From the NCBI GenBank assembly GCA_002841685.1, contig PHAM01000001.1, forward strand, positions 18,036 to 82,035: DNA of 64,000 nucleotides. Direction: 5' to 3'. The notes beneath the pieces were generated by a model. It was not told the origin of the DNA. It ran no database searches and worked only from the letters and a program-made list of their open reading frames with translations. Made by a program: the position numbers and the translations under genes. This document shows positions 16,472-24,815 of the stretch, piece by piece; position 1 is the stretch's first letter; each line of letters begins with the position of its first letter. The DNA comes from Elusimicrobia bacterium HGW-Elusimicrobia-2. GTDB lineage: Bacteria; CG03.

Positions 16472-18913
16472 TCAAAAATGCCCCCCGACACCGCGAAATG
16501 TATTGAGCAATCTATCTATATCCTTATCCCGCGGGAAATTGGGCGATATCTCTTCAAGAAAATTCACGGCCTTTTTCCTGTCGCCCCTCATGTAATAGAT
16601 TTTCGCGAGATTCGTGGCGAAATTCTTTTCTCCGGGATAAAATTTCACGAGCCTCTCATAAACAGAGGCGGCCTCGTCAAAACGTTTCAGCGATGTGAGA
16701 CAATTCCCCAGATAAAAAGCGGCGCCCGCATCGCCCGGGTTGGCATCTATTATTTCCCTGAAAAGAGGCAAAGCTCCGGCGAAATTCTCCGCCTTCACCG
16801 CCGCTATGGCTTTATCCCGCCACTTCTCCACGGGAATTCCGAGGCGCGGCAGGAGACTCTCTAAATTTCTTTTTGCCGTATCATAGGCCGGATTGATTTC
16901 CATGGCTTTTTTATAGAGTTCATAACTTTTGCGCAGGTCGCCCTTAAGCATATAAACATAGGCCAGATTATTCACGATATCGGGAGAATCCGGCTTCAGC
17001 TCAAAAGCGCGGCTGTAAAATTCCTCGGCTTTTTTTATATCTCTTGCCTTTTCCTCCCGCAGAAAATGATTTCCGAGCGCCAGAAAATATTCCGCGGACA
17101 CAGGATTGATCACCGCGGCCTCCCTGTAATTTTTTTCGGCCTCATCCGCTTTACCCATGCTCTGATAGGCTATGGCGAGATTATAATATATCTCATCATA
17201 GCCAGGGTTGGCTTTAAGAGCTTCTTTGTATGCCCACACCGCCCTGTCATATTTTCCCAATCTCATATAGCAATTGCCGAGTTCATAGTTATTATCCGTG
17301 TTCCAGTGATAATAACGCCAGGATTTGAGGCAATCTTCAGCGGCGCGCGCTATATCGCCCATACGCGAACGGGTGAAACCGGTGAAATAATCCATCTCCC
17401 CTTTAAAATAATCCGCCTGTTTCTTTATAAAAAATATGACAAGCGCAACTGAAATTATTTTAAGCGCCAAAGCCGTCTTCAATTTTCGCGAAACGATATA
17501 CTCACCACGCGAACTTTCCGCCACGGCAATTCCGACCGCCGCCCAAAAGGCCATAACCGGCATGGGAAAGTTAAGTGTAACGTTGAGCATATTATCAGCA
17601 ATAAAGCCCGCCGCCGACGCTACACAGGCGAGGATCAGCAGGCTGCCGCCTTCAAAATAGGCGCGGGATGTTCTAAAAAAGAACACTATCCAAATGGCGG
17701 CAAAAAGAAAAAAGCCCACAATCCCCAGCTGAGAGAGCTGTTCAAGAATTTCGTTATGCGAATTATTGGCGTGAGTCCTCATACCTCCGAATTCAGGTTT
17801 TTCCGCGATTATTTTTCCCTGCTCAACAGGATAGCGTATCTCAAAACTTCCCCAGCCGTGGCCTAATACCGGCGACCGCCTGATCATTCTCAGGGATGCA
17901 TCCCATATGAGCAAACGTTGGTTCAGCGACGCCGCGTCCCCGGAATTCGACAAATTTGCGGAAGAAGTAATTCTTGAAAAAACCGATGGCTGATCCTTCA
18001 GATAAGCCAATTTTGGAAAGACCCAGGCAATCAAAAAAAGCAAAAACACCGCAATCGTCGTTTTTCTCCACAAGCCCTTTTTGAGCGCAAAAATAAAATA
18101 AATAAAAAGCGCAACGCCCGCGCCGCCCCACGAACTCCTGGTCTGGGTGATAAGGAGCGCAAAAACATTAAGAGAAAAAACAAGCCCCCACAAAATTGTT
18201 GAAAGCGCCTTGACCGAGGCCGAAAAGCCCCAGAGACAAAGTATAATAATAACAACTTCAAAGCTGGCGATAAAGTTGGGGTTTCCGAAAGTTGACACGC
18301 TGCGCGAGCCGTAATGGTGGAGGTTCTGCGGCCATATGAATTCATGTCCGGTGTACTGCATAATGGCGTAGAACGCGGAAATGGAAGCGGTTGCGACGAG
18401 CACGTAAATCAAAATTTTTTTATAATAGCTGTCTTTCGCCATAAGAAAAGAAATATAAAAAACAGCCAGGCAGTTGAACACAAAAAATATCATCCGTTTC
18501 CCCCAGAAGACGAAATAAGCCGTTTTCCACTGGGGATAATATATAAGCGCGGCCACCAGCGACAATGAGATGAGGATGCCGTAAGCAGCAAGGGGTTTGT
18601 CAAGATAGGTCTTCGCGAAAGTTATGTGACCTTTTTTGGAAAAAAGCAGGAGCAAAACGGCGACCGCGGTCAATGAGCGGAAAATAATATTCTGGATTAT
18701 GTAGGGGTTGCGCGTCACGGCCGTAAAGAAGATCAGCGGCGAGAAAAATATCGCCGCCGCAAAAACCCAGAACGCGGCTGAAAGCGCTTCGTTCCGCCAC
18801 GGCGGACTTGCAGCTGCCGTGGCGGATGCGCCACGGCGTACGGGGCTTAGAGCCCTTTCAGTATTTCCGCGGCTCTTTTGTCGTGGGGATCTATTTCCAG
18901 AATCTTTAGGCAT
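16472..18913 (-). CDS. O-antigen ligase/polymerase-like membrane protein with C-terminal TPR repeats (second of tandem pair)
   Basis: Up to 813 residues. Ten or more hydrophobic helices cover about 45-500, with the Wzy/WaaL signature loop GHGWGSFEIRYP...THANNSHNEILEQLSQLGIVGF near 340-410. A cytoplasmic or periplasmic TPR array follows (about 530-805, for example YNLAIAYQSMGKADEAEKNYREAAVINP). The family attaches or polymerises lipid-linked glycans. The ATG at 18913 overlaps the previous gene by 67 bp and has no clear ribosome-binding site. The first 40 residues run across a GC-rich hairpin, so the true start is uncertain. It pairs with a paralogue just upstream. Confidence 0.82.
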   Translation of the reverse strand: MPKDSGNRSPRQKSRGNTERALSPVRRGASATAAASPPWRNEALSAAFWVFAAAIFFSPLIFFTAVTRNPYIIQNIIFRSLTAVAVLLLLFSKKGHITFAKTYLDKPLAAYGILISLSLVAALIYYPQWKTAYFVFWGKRMIFFVFNCLAVFYISFLMAKDSYYKKILIYVLVATASISAFYAIMQYTGHEFIWPQNLHHYGSRSVSTFGNPNFIASFEVVIIILCLWGFSASVKALSTILWGLVFSLNVFALLITQTRSSWGGAGVALFIYFIFALKKGLWRKTTIAVFLLFLIAWVFPKLAYLKDQPSVFSRITSSANLSNSGDAASLNQRLLIWDASLRMIRRSPVLGHGWGSFEIRYPVEQGKIIAEKPEFGGMRTHANNSHNEILEQLSQLGIVGFFLFAAIWIVFFFRTSRAYFEGGSLLILACVASAAGFIADNMLNVTLNFPMPVMAFWAAVGIAVAESSRGEYIVSRKLKTALALKIISVALVIFFIKKQADYFKGEMDYFTGFTRSRMGDIARAAEDCLKSWRYYHWNTDNNYELGNCYMRLGKYDRAVWAYKEALKANPGYDEIYYNLAIAYQSMGKADEAEKNYREAAVINPVSAEYFLALGNHFLREEKARDIKKAEEFYSRAFELKPDSPDIVNNLAYVYMLKGDLRKSYELYKKAMEINPAYDTAKRNLESLLPRLGIPVEKWRDKAIAAVKAENFAGALPLFREIIDANPGDAGAAFYLGNCLTSLKRFDEAASVYERLVKFYPGEKNFATNLAKIYYMRGDRKKAVNFLEEISPNFPRDKDIDRLLNTFRGVGGHF
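18794..18837. repeat. GC-rich inverted repeats (CCGCCACGGCGG type) at the junction of the two O-antigen-ligase genes
   Basis: CCGCCACGGCGG (18794-18805) is nearly self-complementary. GCCGTGGCG (18816-18824) and CGCCACGGC (18829-18837) form a 9-bp hairpin with a 4-nt loop. A related CGCCACGGCGG occurs at 20981-20991, just before the start of the upstream gene. Both copies sit at gene junctions of this operon. Confidence 0.55.
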
Positions 18914-20967
18914 GTTTCTTTGGCTAGCGATTTTTTATTGATGGCCTGATAAAAATTCAGCAGGCTCGTGTACGCTTCCCTGGATCGGGTTATTTCAACA
19001 ACTTTTTTATAATTAAGCTCGGCTTCGTCGTATTTTTTAGACAGATAAAGGACATTCGCGAGATTCAGATATGCTTCTACAAACTCTTTCTCTTTGATCT
19101 TCTGCCTTGCTATCGCCTCTCCAAAAGCCTGCTCGGCTTCGGCGTATCTTCCCAGCTGCACGAGGCAATAACCTTTCCTGAAAGGCGATAAGGCGAATAT
19201 GGGGTCTATGTCCATCGCCTGATTGAATTTTTCAACAGCCTTCTCGTACATGCCCATTTTAAGATATATGTTACCCTCCTGGTAATGCACCTGCACATAA
19301 TTGGGCGCCATGGCGAGCACATCATCATATTTCGCTATTGTCCGCTGGGGGTCGGTCCGCGCGACGCCATTAGGCATTGTTTTATCCCACAGAGGGTGAT
19401 AGCGCGGCGTCTTATCCCATCTGTCGTTATAGACATTCCCCATAAAATAATGAGCCATTATGAAGCGCGGCCAGAGGGTGATGACTTTGTCATAATGATA
19501 GAGCGCCCTTTCCCAAACCCCCTGCTTTGAATAAGCTATCGCTATATTGTGATTCACATCGGCTATGAAAAATTTTCTGAAAAAGAGCATGGAATAAAGC
19601 GTCACGGTGATGACGGCGAACTGCAGGATTATCCTGGAAAGATCCCCCAGCGGTATTATATACTTCTTTTTATCCTTTTCGGGAAAAGTGAGCGCCCCTA
19701 TCACACCTATCATGAGCCAGAAAAGATGCCCCGATGACACAAAACGCATATGAACATCCACCGCCGCCTGGGCTAGCATCGCCAGCGCCCCCGACATCCA
19801 GCCTATAAGAAGAAATGTCCTGTCAATAAGTTCTTTGCTGGCCGATTGCGACGGCACTCTTTCAAGTTTTGATAATTTTCCTATCGCTGAATAAAATGTT
19901 ATAAACAAAACTAACAGAAAAAATCCAAATCCTATCATTCCCTCTTCATAAAAAATCTCCAGGAAGTCGTTGTGCGCATGATCCGTCTCGGTGTTATGTT
20001 TGCCCTCAATCCAGAATATTTCGGGATGACGGAACATCGGATACACTTCCTTGAAACTGCCAATACTGGTGCCTACGACGGGATGCTTTTTCAGCATTTC
20101 CAGACTTGACATCCATGTAAAAATTCTGAATTTATATGAAATAGGGTTGCCCGCCATGTAGACAAGACCCAGCAAAAGCGCGAATAAAAGCGGCAGGCCG
20201 AATTTTAAGATCTTTAACACTTTTTTTCTGTTAATAAACCCGGCAAAAAGCGCCGTCAGCGTCAGCGACGAGGCCGTCATCACGGCAAAACCTATAAAAC
20301 TGCCCTTGGTAACACTGATCCACACACCATAGGCGGCCATGCCATAAAGGCCGGCATAAAGGGGATTTCTGGTTTTGAAAAACATGCTGAGCGGCAGAGC
20401 CGCCGCGCCCACCAACCAGGCCCCGAAAAAATTGGGATTGCCGAAGGTGGAAAAATGCCGGCTGCCGAAAGCCCCTTTCCACGCGTAGGGGTCGTAACCC
20501 AGCTTCTGCATAACGCCGTAAAAACAAACGACAAAACAGGTCAGCATCAGAACGGAGGTGAGGATTTGCACATCTTTGAGTTTTCTGAATTCAAAAAAAC
20601 CTATAAAGACGAGGCCCGTATAAATACAGCGCCTCCAAAATTCATCAAAAGAAGCCCATATTTTGAAAGGCGAGCCGGCGTAAGAAAAACAACCCCAGAG
20701 AAAATACGCGGCCACGGGAATGAGAAAAGCCATTTCCTCAATGGAAAAGCGCAGCCCGTCCTCCAATTTTTTCAGAAGGAAAAGCCCTATGAGGAGAGAT
20801 CCTCCCACCTGAACAATGGTTATCTTTATCGTCGCCGAATCATAGGTTTTAAGGTAAAAGAATACCGCCGCCGAAAAACACAGCGCGGGCGTAAGCAGCA
20901 CCAGTGCTTTGTGAAGAAAATCAGCCAGCCCTCCGGAAGAAATTACATTAATATCGTTTTTACCCAC
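18847..20967 (-). CDS. O-antigen ligase/polymerase-like membrane protein with C-terminal TPR repeats (first of tandem pair)
   Basis: A protein of about 706 residues with roughly a dozen membrane helices and the Wzy_C-type loop GTSIGSFKEVYPMF...TDHAHNDFLEIFYEEGMIGFG (about 310-370). C-terminal TPR repeats follow (about 500-700), including YLKMGMYEKAVEKFNQAMDIDP. I chose a GTG start at 20967: GGGGAGAGCTTAGA precedes it and it begins 1 bp after the upstream stop. A longer frame to 21057 would overlap the methyltransferase. It shares architecture with the next gene, so the pair looks like an old tandem duplication. No glycosyltransferase or flippase genes adjoin it. The glycan acceptor is unknown. 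Confidence 0.84.
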   Translation of the reverse strand: MGKNDINVISSGGLADFLHKALVLLTPALCFSAAVFFYLKTYDSATIKITIVQVGGSLLIGLFLLKKLEDGLRFSIEEMAFLIPVAAYFLWGCFSYAGSPFKIWASFDEFWRRCIYTGLVFIGFFEFRKLKDVQILTSVLMLTCFVVCFYGVMQKLGYDPYAWKGAFGSRHFSTFGNPNFFGAWLVGAAALPLSMFFKTRNPLYAGLYGMAAYGVWISVTKGSFIGFAVMTASSLTLTALFAGFINRKKVLKILKFGLPLLFALLLGLVYMAGNPISYKFRIFTWMSSLEMLKKHPVVGTSIGSFKEVYPMFRHPEIFWIEGKHNTETDHAHNDFLEIFYEEGMIGFGFFLLVLFITFYSAIGKLSKLERVPSQSASKELIDRTFLLIGWMSGALAMLAQAAVDVHMRFVSSGHLFWLMIGVIGALTFPEKDKKKYIIPLGDLSRIILQFAVITVTLYSMLFFRKFFIADVNHNIAIAYSKQGVWERALYHYDKVITLWPRFIMAHYFMGNVYNDRWDKTPRYHPLWDKTMPNGVARTDPQRTIAKYDDVLAMAPNYVQVHYQEGNIYLKMGMYEKAVEKFNQAMDIDPIFALSPFRKGYCLVQLGRYAEAEQAFGEAIARQKIKEKEFVEAYLNLANVLYLSKKYDEAELNYKKVVEITRSREAYTSLLNFYQAINKKSLAKETCLKILEIDPHDKRAAEILKGL

Positions 20968-20968
20968 T

Positions 20969-21991
20969 CTAAGCTCTCCCCGCCACGGCGGCCGATTCCC
21001 GCGCCTGGCACAGAAAATGCCAGTATGGCACCTTATCCGAAACCGTGACACTGTCAAAGCTGTCTTTCAGTTTCATTATATCTCTTCTCTCAAAACGCTG
21101 TTCTATTGGCGTAAAAAACCTGTCATACACATCCTGTTCTGTCCTTTTTATGCCTTTGCCCCTGTAAGAATCATAAAGCGGCACCAGACCTGACATTTTA
21201 AAACGGTCAAGCACGGATCCGATGAGAACAAGCGGAAAATACACAAAGCGCGCGGCAAGCGGCGGGATCAGCGTTCTCAAAAAAACGCTCCGGCTCCTTG
21301 AAAGGGCGCGCCTTAAAAAAGTCACCCCGGCGAGGATCCACTTGAAATAAAACGGCTTGTTATCCAGCGCGTAATAGAGATAGACCAGAACTCGCGGAGA
21401 ATATTTTTTAAGTTTTCTAACTTCATCAAGCGCGTCCGTCGGCAGATGATGCAGCACCCCAAGACAAAACAGAAAATCCGCGTAATTAGCGCAAAACGGC
21501 AGGTCGCTGATATCGCCCATGAAAAACAGGCAGTTTTCCCGCCCCGCCAGGTTTCGTCTGGCCTCGAATACGGCATCTGAAAAATCAACGAGCATTATCT
21601 CTCCGCACACATCTTTGAGAAAATAACTGAACCTGCCTATGCCGCATCCCAGGTCACAGGCGCGTCTGCCGCGTAGGGATTCAATGTCCACAATATCAAA
21701 ATATTGCGCGAATTCCTCTCTGTGAGACGGTATTATTTCGCTGTATTTAACCCATTCCTTTCCGAAGGTGTCCTGAACGTCTTTAGAAAAGTCCGGATAA
21801 CTGCCGTCGGAAGAAGCCACACCGAGAATTTTCTTGACTTTCTCCGTGTATTTTCCCCGCTCAGATAATATGATAACATCATCAATAATCGGATATACCT
21901 TAGAGCGCACCACTAGCGCGTCTTTTCCCAGGCATATTTCGTCTGTGCCGAAAATCTGCTTAAGCGAATTTATCTTGTTATCATAATACAT
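20969..21991 (-). CDS. class I SAM-dependent methyltransferase
   Basis: A protein of about 340 residues. A short N-terminal region (KINSLKQIFGTDEICLGKDALVV...SKVYPIIDDVIIL) resembles a cysteine-less Trm112-like domain. A Rossmann methyltransferase follows, with motif I CDLGCGIGRFS near residue 113 and FCLGVLHHLPTDALDEVRKL, as in UbiE/Coq5-type enzymes. The C-terminal 140 residues are rich in hydrophobic and basic positions. I use the ATG at 21991 (MYYDNKINSL); the frame is open 105 bp further but that part runs towards an inverted repeat and has no family resemblance. It heads the operon with the O-antigen-ligase genes, so a lipid or glycan substrate is possible. Confidence 0.78.
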   Translation of the reverse strand: MYYDNKINSLKQIFGTDEICLGKDALVVRSKVYPIIDDVIILSERGKYTEKVKKILGVASSDGSYPDFSKDVQDTFGKEWVKYSEIIPSHREEFAQYFDIVDIESLRGRRACDLGCGIGRFSYFLKDVCGEIMLVDFSDAVFEARRNLAGRENCLFFMGDISDLPFCANYADFLFCLGVLHHLPTDALDEVRKLKKYSPRVLVYLYYALDNKPFYFKWILAGVTFLRRALSRSRSVFLRTLIPPLAARFVYFPLVLIGSVLDRFKMSGLVPLYDSYRGKGIKRTEQDVYDRFFTPIEQRFERRDIMKLKDSFDSVTVSDKVPYWHFLCQARESAAVAGRA

Positions 21992-22050
21992 AATCAGTGC
22001 GTCCACATTTGTATATTTTAGTATAAATGACCCCGTTACACAAGAAAAAA

Positions 22051-22119
22051 GGGGACGAAAAAAAGGGGACGGAGGAAAGTCAAAAGAATTAAACAAGCGA
22101 CTTTCCTCCGTCCCCTTTT
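22051..22119. repeat. 20-bp perfect inverted repeat with GGGGAC/GTCCCC ends; likely bidirectional terminator
   Basis: AAAAGGGGACGGAGGAAAGT (22061-22080) is exactly complementary to 22100-22119, with a 19-nt loop. A further GGGGAC lies at 22051-22056. The right arm is followed by a T-rich run, and the left arm is preceded by an A-rich run, so both strands could terminate. It lies between the divergent methyltransferase and queA genes (21992-22203), which makes termination an odd role there. A REP-type repeat is the better explanation. Otherwise that gap holds only weak AT-rich promoter-like sequence. Confidence 0.75.
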
Positions 22120-22203
22120 TTTTATATTTATTTGCGCAGGGGCCTTCTTATTTTGTATTTTATCCCATGCTTTTAACTTTAAATTTTTCGCAGGGGGGCC
22201 GGG

Positions 22204-23232
22204 TTGAGATCATCTCTTTTTAATTTCGAGCTCCCTGAAGAGCTCATCGCCCAGAAACCGGCAAAAACGCGATCGGGATCCAGTCTCCTGGTTTTTGACA
22301 GAAAAAGTGGAAAACGCCGCTTTGAAAAATTCAGCGCTATTATCAAATACTTCCAAAAAGGCGATGTTCTCGTGTTAAACGACACGAAAGTCATACCCGC
22401 GAGACTCACTGCGATGAGAAAAACAGGCGCTAAAGTGGAGATTTTTGTTTTGCGCCGGTCAAAAAAACAGGGGCATGAGCTATGGGAATGCCTTATAAAG
22501 CCGCTGAAAAAGGTAAAACCCGGCGAAACGCTCATTATAAAAAATTCCCTTCAATGCGAGATCGCGGAAAAAACTGAAGGCCGGGCTCTGGTAAAATTCA
22601 ACGGCGAAGTCAAAGAAATTCTCGCTTCCTATGGAAAAATACCCTTCCCACCCTACATCCGTGAAGTCAGACAAAATCCGCGACGCTATCAGACGGTTTA
22701 CGCCAGGAACTGCGGCGCTGTCGCGGCCCCGACGGCAGGACTGCACTTCACAAAGGAAATACTCGGCGCTCTCTCCCGAAAGGGCGTTGAGATAAAATTT
22801 ATAACACTGCACACGGGATTCGGCACTTTTACGCCGCTGCGCGGAAAGACGATCGAGGAGCACCTTATGGACGAGGAATTCTTCACCATACCCGAACAAA
22901 CAGCCCTTGCCGTCAACCGCGCGATAGCCGAAAACCGCCGTGTGTTTGCCTGCGGCACAACGGTGACGAGAACACTTGAAAGCAACGCCGTTAAAAAAAA
23001 CGGGGTCATGACTGTCCGCCACGGGTCCGGCCTCACGGGCATGTACATCACTCCTCCTTATAAATTCAAGATCGTCAAATCTCTCATCACCAATTTTCAC
23101 ACACCCCTGTCCAGCCTCATCGTCCTTGTCAGCGCCTTTGCCGGCAGAAAAAATATCATGGAATGTTACGCGGAAGCCATAAAACGCAGATGGCGCTTTT
23201 TCTCCTTCGGCGACGCGATGCTCATATTGTAA
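22204..23232 (+). CDS. queA: S-adenosylmethionine:tRNA ribosyltransferase-isomerase
   Basis: A 342-residue enzyme that transfers and rearranges the ribosyl part of SAM onto preQ1 at tRNA position 34, making epoxyqueuosine. Signatures include FELPEELIAQKPA at the start, LVLNDTKVIPARL, AAPTAGLHFT, LHTGFGTFTPL, HLMDEEF and ITNFHTPLSSLIVLVSAFAG. Length is standard. The start codon is TTG, with GCAGGGGGG just upstream; no ATG or GTG fits the conserved N-terminus better. It is the first of three plus-strand genes, but a 221-bp gap with a large palindrome separates it from murF. Confidence 0.93.
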   Translation: MRSSLFNFELPEELIAQKPAKTRSGSSLLVFDRKSGKRRFEKFSAIIKYFQKGDVLVLNDTKVIPARLTAMRKTGAKVEIFVLRRSKKQGHELWECLIKPLKKVKPGETLIIKNSLQCEIAEKTEGRALVKFNGEVKEILASYGKIPFPPYIREVRQNPRRYQTVYARNCGAVAAPTAGLHFTKEILGALSRKGVEIKFITLHTGFGTFTPLRGKTIEEHLMDEEFFTIPEQTALAVNRAIAENRRVFACGTTVTRTLESNAVKKNGVMTVRHGSGLTGMYITPPYKFKIVKSLITNFHTPLSSLIVLVSAFAGRKNIMECYAEAIKRRWRFFSFGDAMLIL

Positions 23233-23249
23233 ACTTCCTGTCATGGCTC

Positions 23250-23410
23250 AAACATACTTGGAAAAACGATTTAGAGCGATATAGGAAAATTTAGGATAAA
23301 AAATCGTGTAAAAATTCCGCTTGTTTGAGCGCAAGCGAGTTGCGGAATTTTAGATTTTTTCTCCGTTAAAAATTTTCCGTCTAGCGAAAAAGATTTTTCC
23401 AAGTATGTTT
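23250..23410. repeat. about 160-bp nested palindromic element (MITE/REP-like)
   Basis: Perfect 17-bp terminal arms AAACATACTTGGAAAAA (23250-23266) and its complement (23394-23410). Inside is a second imperfect pair (GGAAAATTTA..AAAAATC with GATTTTTT..AAAATTTTCC). A third pair, AAAATTCCGC (23311-23320) and GCGGAATTTT (23342-23351), closes an apex containing GAGCGCAAGCGAG. It fills most of the queA-murF gap and encodes no plausible protein. It may fold as a long hairpin in RNA and would also act as a transcription barrier. Confidence 0.8.
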
Positions 23411-23453
23411 CTGAAATTCTACTGTTTTATACGGCTTTGTGCTATAATTCGAA

Positions 23454-24815
23454 ATGATATCTCTCAGCATCAAAGAAATTATAGAAGCGACCGGTGGAAA
23501 ACTTATCAGCGGTAAAGATAGCGTCAAAATAACAGGTGTTTCCATAGACTCCCGCCGCCTGCGCAAAGATGATCTCTTCTTCGCACTTAAAGGCTCGCGG
23601 CTGGACGGCCACCGTTTCGCCGCGGAAGCGCTCAAGAAATGCCCGGCGGCAATCGTTGAAAAAGCCCCTCTTATCAAAAGCGGAAAAAGCGTCATCCTCG
23701 TTAAAGACAGCCTTTCGGCTCTCAAAAAGACAGCCGCGCTATGGAGAACAAAAATAGAGCCGCGCGTTATAGCGGTCAGCGGCTCCAACGGAAAAACAAG
23801 CACAAAAGACCTGCTCGCCCATATATTGAAAAAACGCTTCCGCGTAAACGCCGCCGAAAAAAGTTTCAACAATTTTATCGGCCTGCCCCTTACGGTTCTT
23901 AACACACCCCGCAGCGCTGACATCATGATCGCCGAGATGGAAACAAATGTGATAGGCGGAATACTTCGCCTGTGCGAAATCGCCCGGCCCGATACCGGCA
24001 TTATCACGAACATAAGCGACAGTCATCTGAGCGACCTGAAAACAAGGGAAAATGTGTTCAGAGAAAAAAGCGAACTGGCCGAATATATTAGCCCGTGCGG
24101 GTCTCTTATATTAAACAACGACGATCCATTCGCCGCGAAATTTAAAAAAATTTTCCGCGGAAAGCTCATAACATATTCGCTGAAAAAGAAGAGCCTCTGC
24201 CAAGTGAAAATAATAAAAACGGGTTTGGGCGGCACCGAATTCATCCTCCGCGGAAAAAGCTTTAAAACTTCCCTGCCCGGAGCATTTAACGCGCTCAACA
24301 TAGCCGCCGCCATAGCCGCTGCTCGGATTTTCGGAATACCGTGGGAAACAATCATAGAAAGTGTTAAAACATTCAAAGCTCCCCCGGGGAGAATAAGCGT
24401 TAAAAAGATCAAGGGCCGCATATTGGTCAACGATTCTTTCAACGCCAATCCAGGCTCGGCAAAAGCGCTGGCGGCGCTTCTCAAAAACGAAAAAGGGAGC
24501 AAAGCCGTCGTCTTCGCGGATATGCTGGAACTGGGGAAAGATTCTTCACGCCTCCATGCCGAAACTGGCGCTGATTTCGCGGCATCGGGCGTGGAATCCG
24601 TGCATTATATGGGCAGATTCGGCGACGCTTTCATCAAAGGGTTTAAAAAAATCAATCCGGCTATAAAATACATTATCCACACGGACAGAAAAAAGTTAAT
24701 GGCCGCGGCAGTTAAGGAACCGGCAGACATAATAGCGTTCAAAGCTTCGCGGGCGATGAAAATAGACGAGATATTCGATCATGTGGTCAAACATATATCT
24801 TCTCGGAACCGTTAG
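23454..24815 (+). CDS. murF: UDP-N-acetylmuramoyl-tripeptide--D-alanyl-D-alanine ligase
   Basis: A 453-residue Mur ligase that adds D-Ala-D-Ala to the UDP-MurNAc-tripeptide. The N-terminal substrate-binding domain has GVSIDSRRLRKDDLFFAL; the ATP loop is SGSNGKTSTKD (about 107-117). Central motifs NDDPFAAKF and LPGAFNALNIAAAIAAA and the C-terminal DSFNANPGSAKAAL-like stretch (NDSFNANPGSAKALAAL) are all in place. It is separated from murB and ddl by 10 kb or more, so it is not in the main wall cluster. The MFS gene starts within its last 35 bp. The ATG lies a few bases after the sequence GCTATAATTCG, a possible -10 region. Confidence 0.94.
   Translation: MISLSIKEIIEATGGKLISGKDSVKITGVSIDSRRLRKDDLFFALKGSRLDGHRFAAEALKKCPAAIVEKAPLIKSGKSVILVKDSLSALKKTAALWRTKIEPRVIAVSGSNGKTSTKDLLAHILKKRFRVNAAEKSFNNFIGLPLTVLNTPRSADIMIAEMETNVIGGILRLCEIARPDTGIITNISDSHLSDLKTRENVFREKSELAEYISPCGSLILNNDDPFAAKFKKIFRGKLITYSLKKKSLCQVKIIKTGLGGTEFILRGKSFKTSLPGAFNALNIAAAIAAARIFGIPWETIIESVKTFKAPPGRISVKKIKGRILVNDSFNANPGSAKALAALLKNEKGSKAVVFADMLELGKDSSRLHAETGADFAASGVESVHYMGRFGDAFIKGFKKINPAIKYIIHTDRKKLMAAAVKEPADIIAFKASRAMKIDEIFDHVVKHISSRNR

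Noticed and set aside
21992-22096. N-terminal extension of the methyltransferase
   Set aside because: It crosses the inverted-repeat region and lacks family resemblance; the ATG at 21991 suits the conserved start better.
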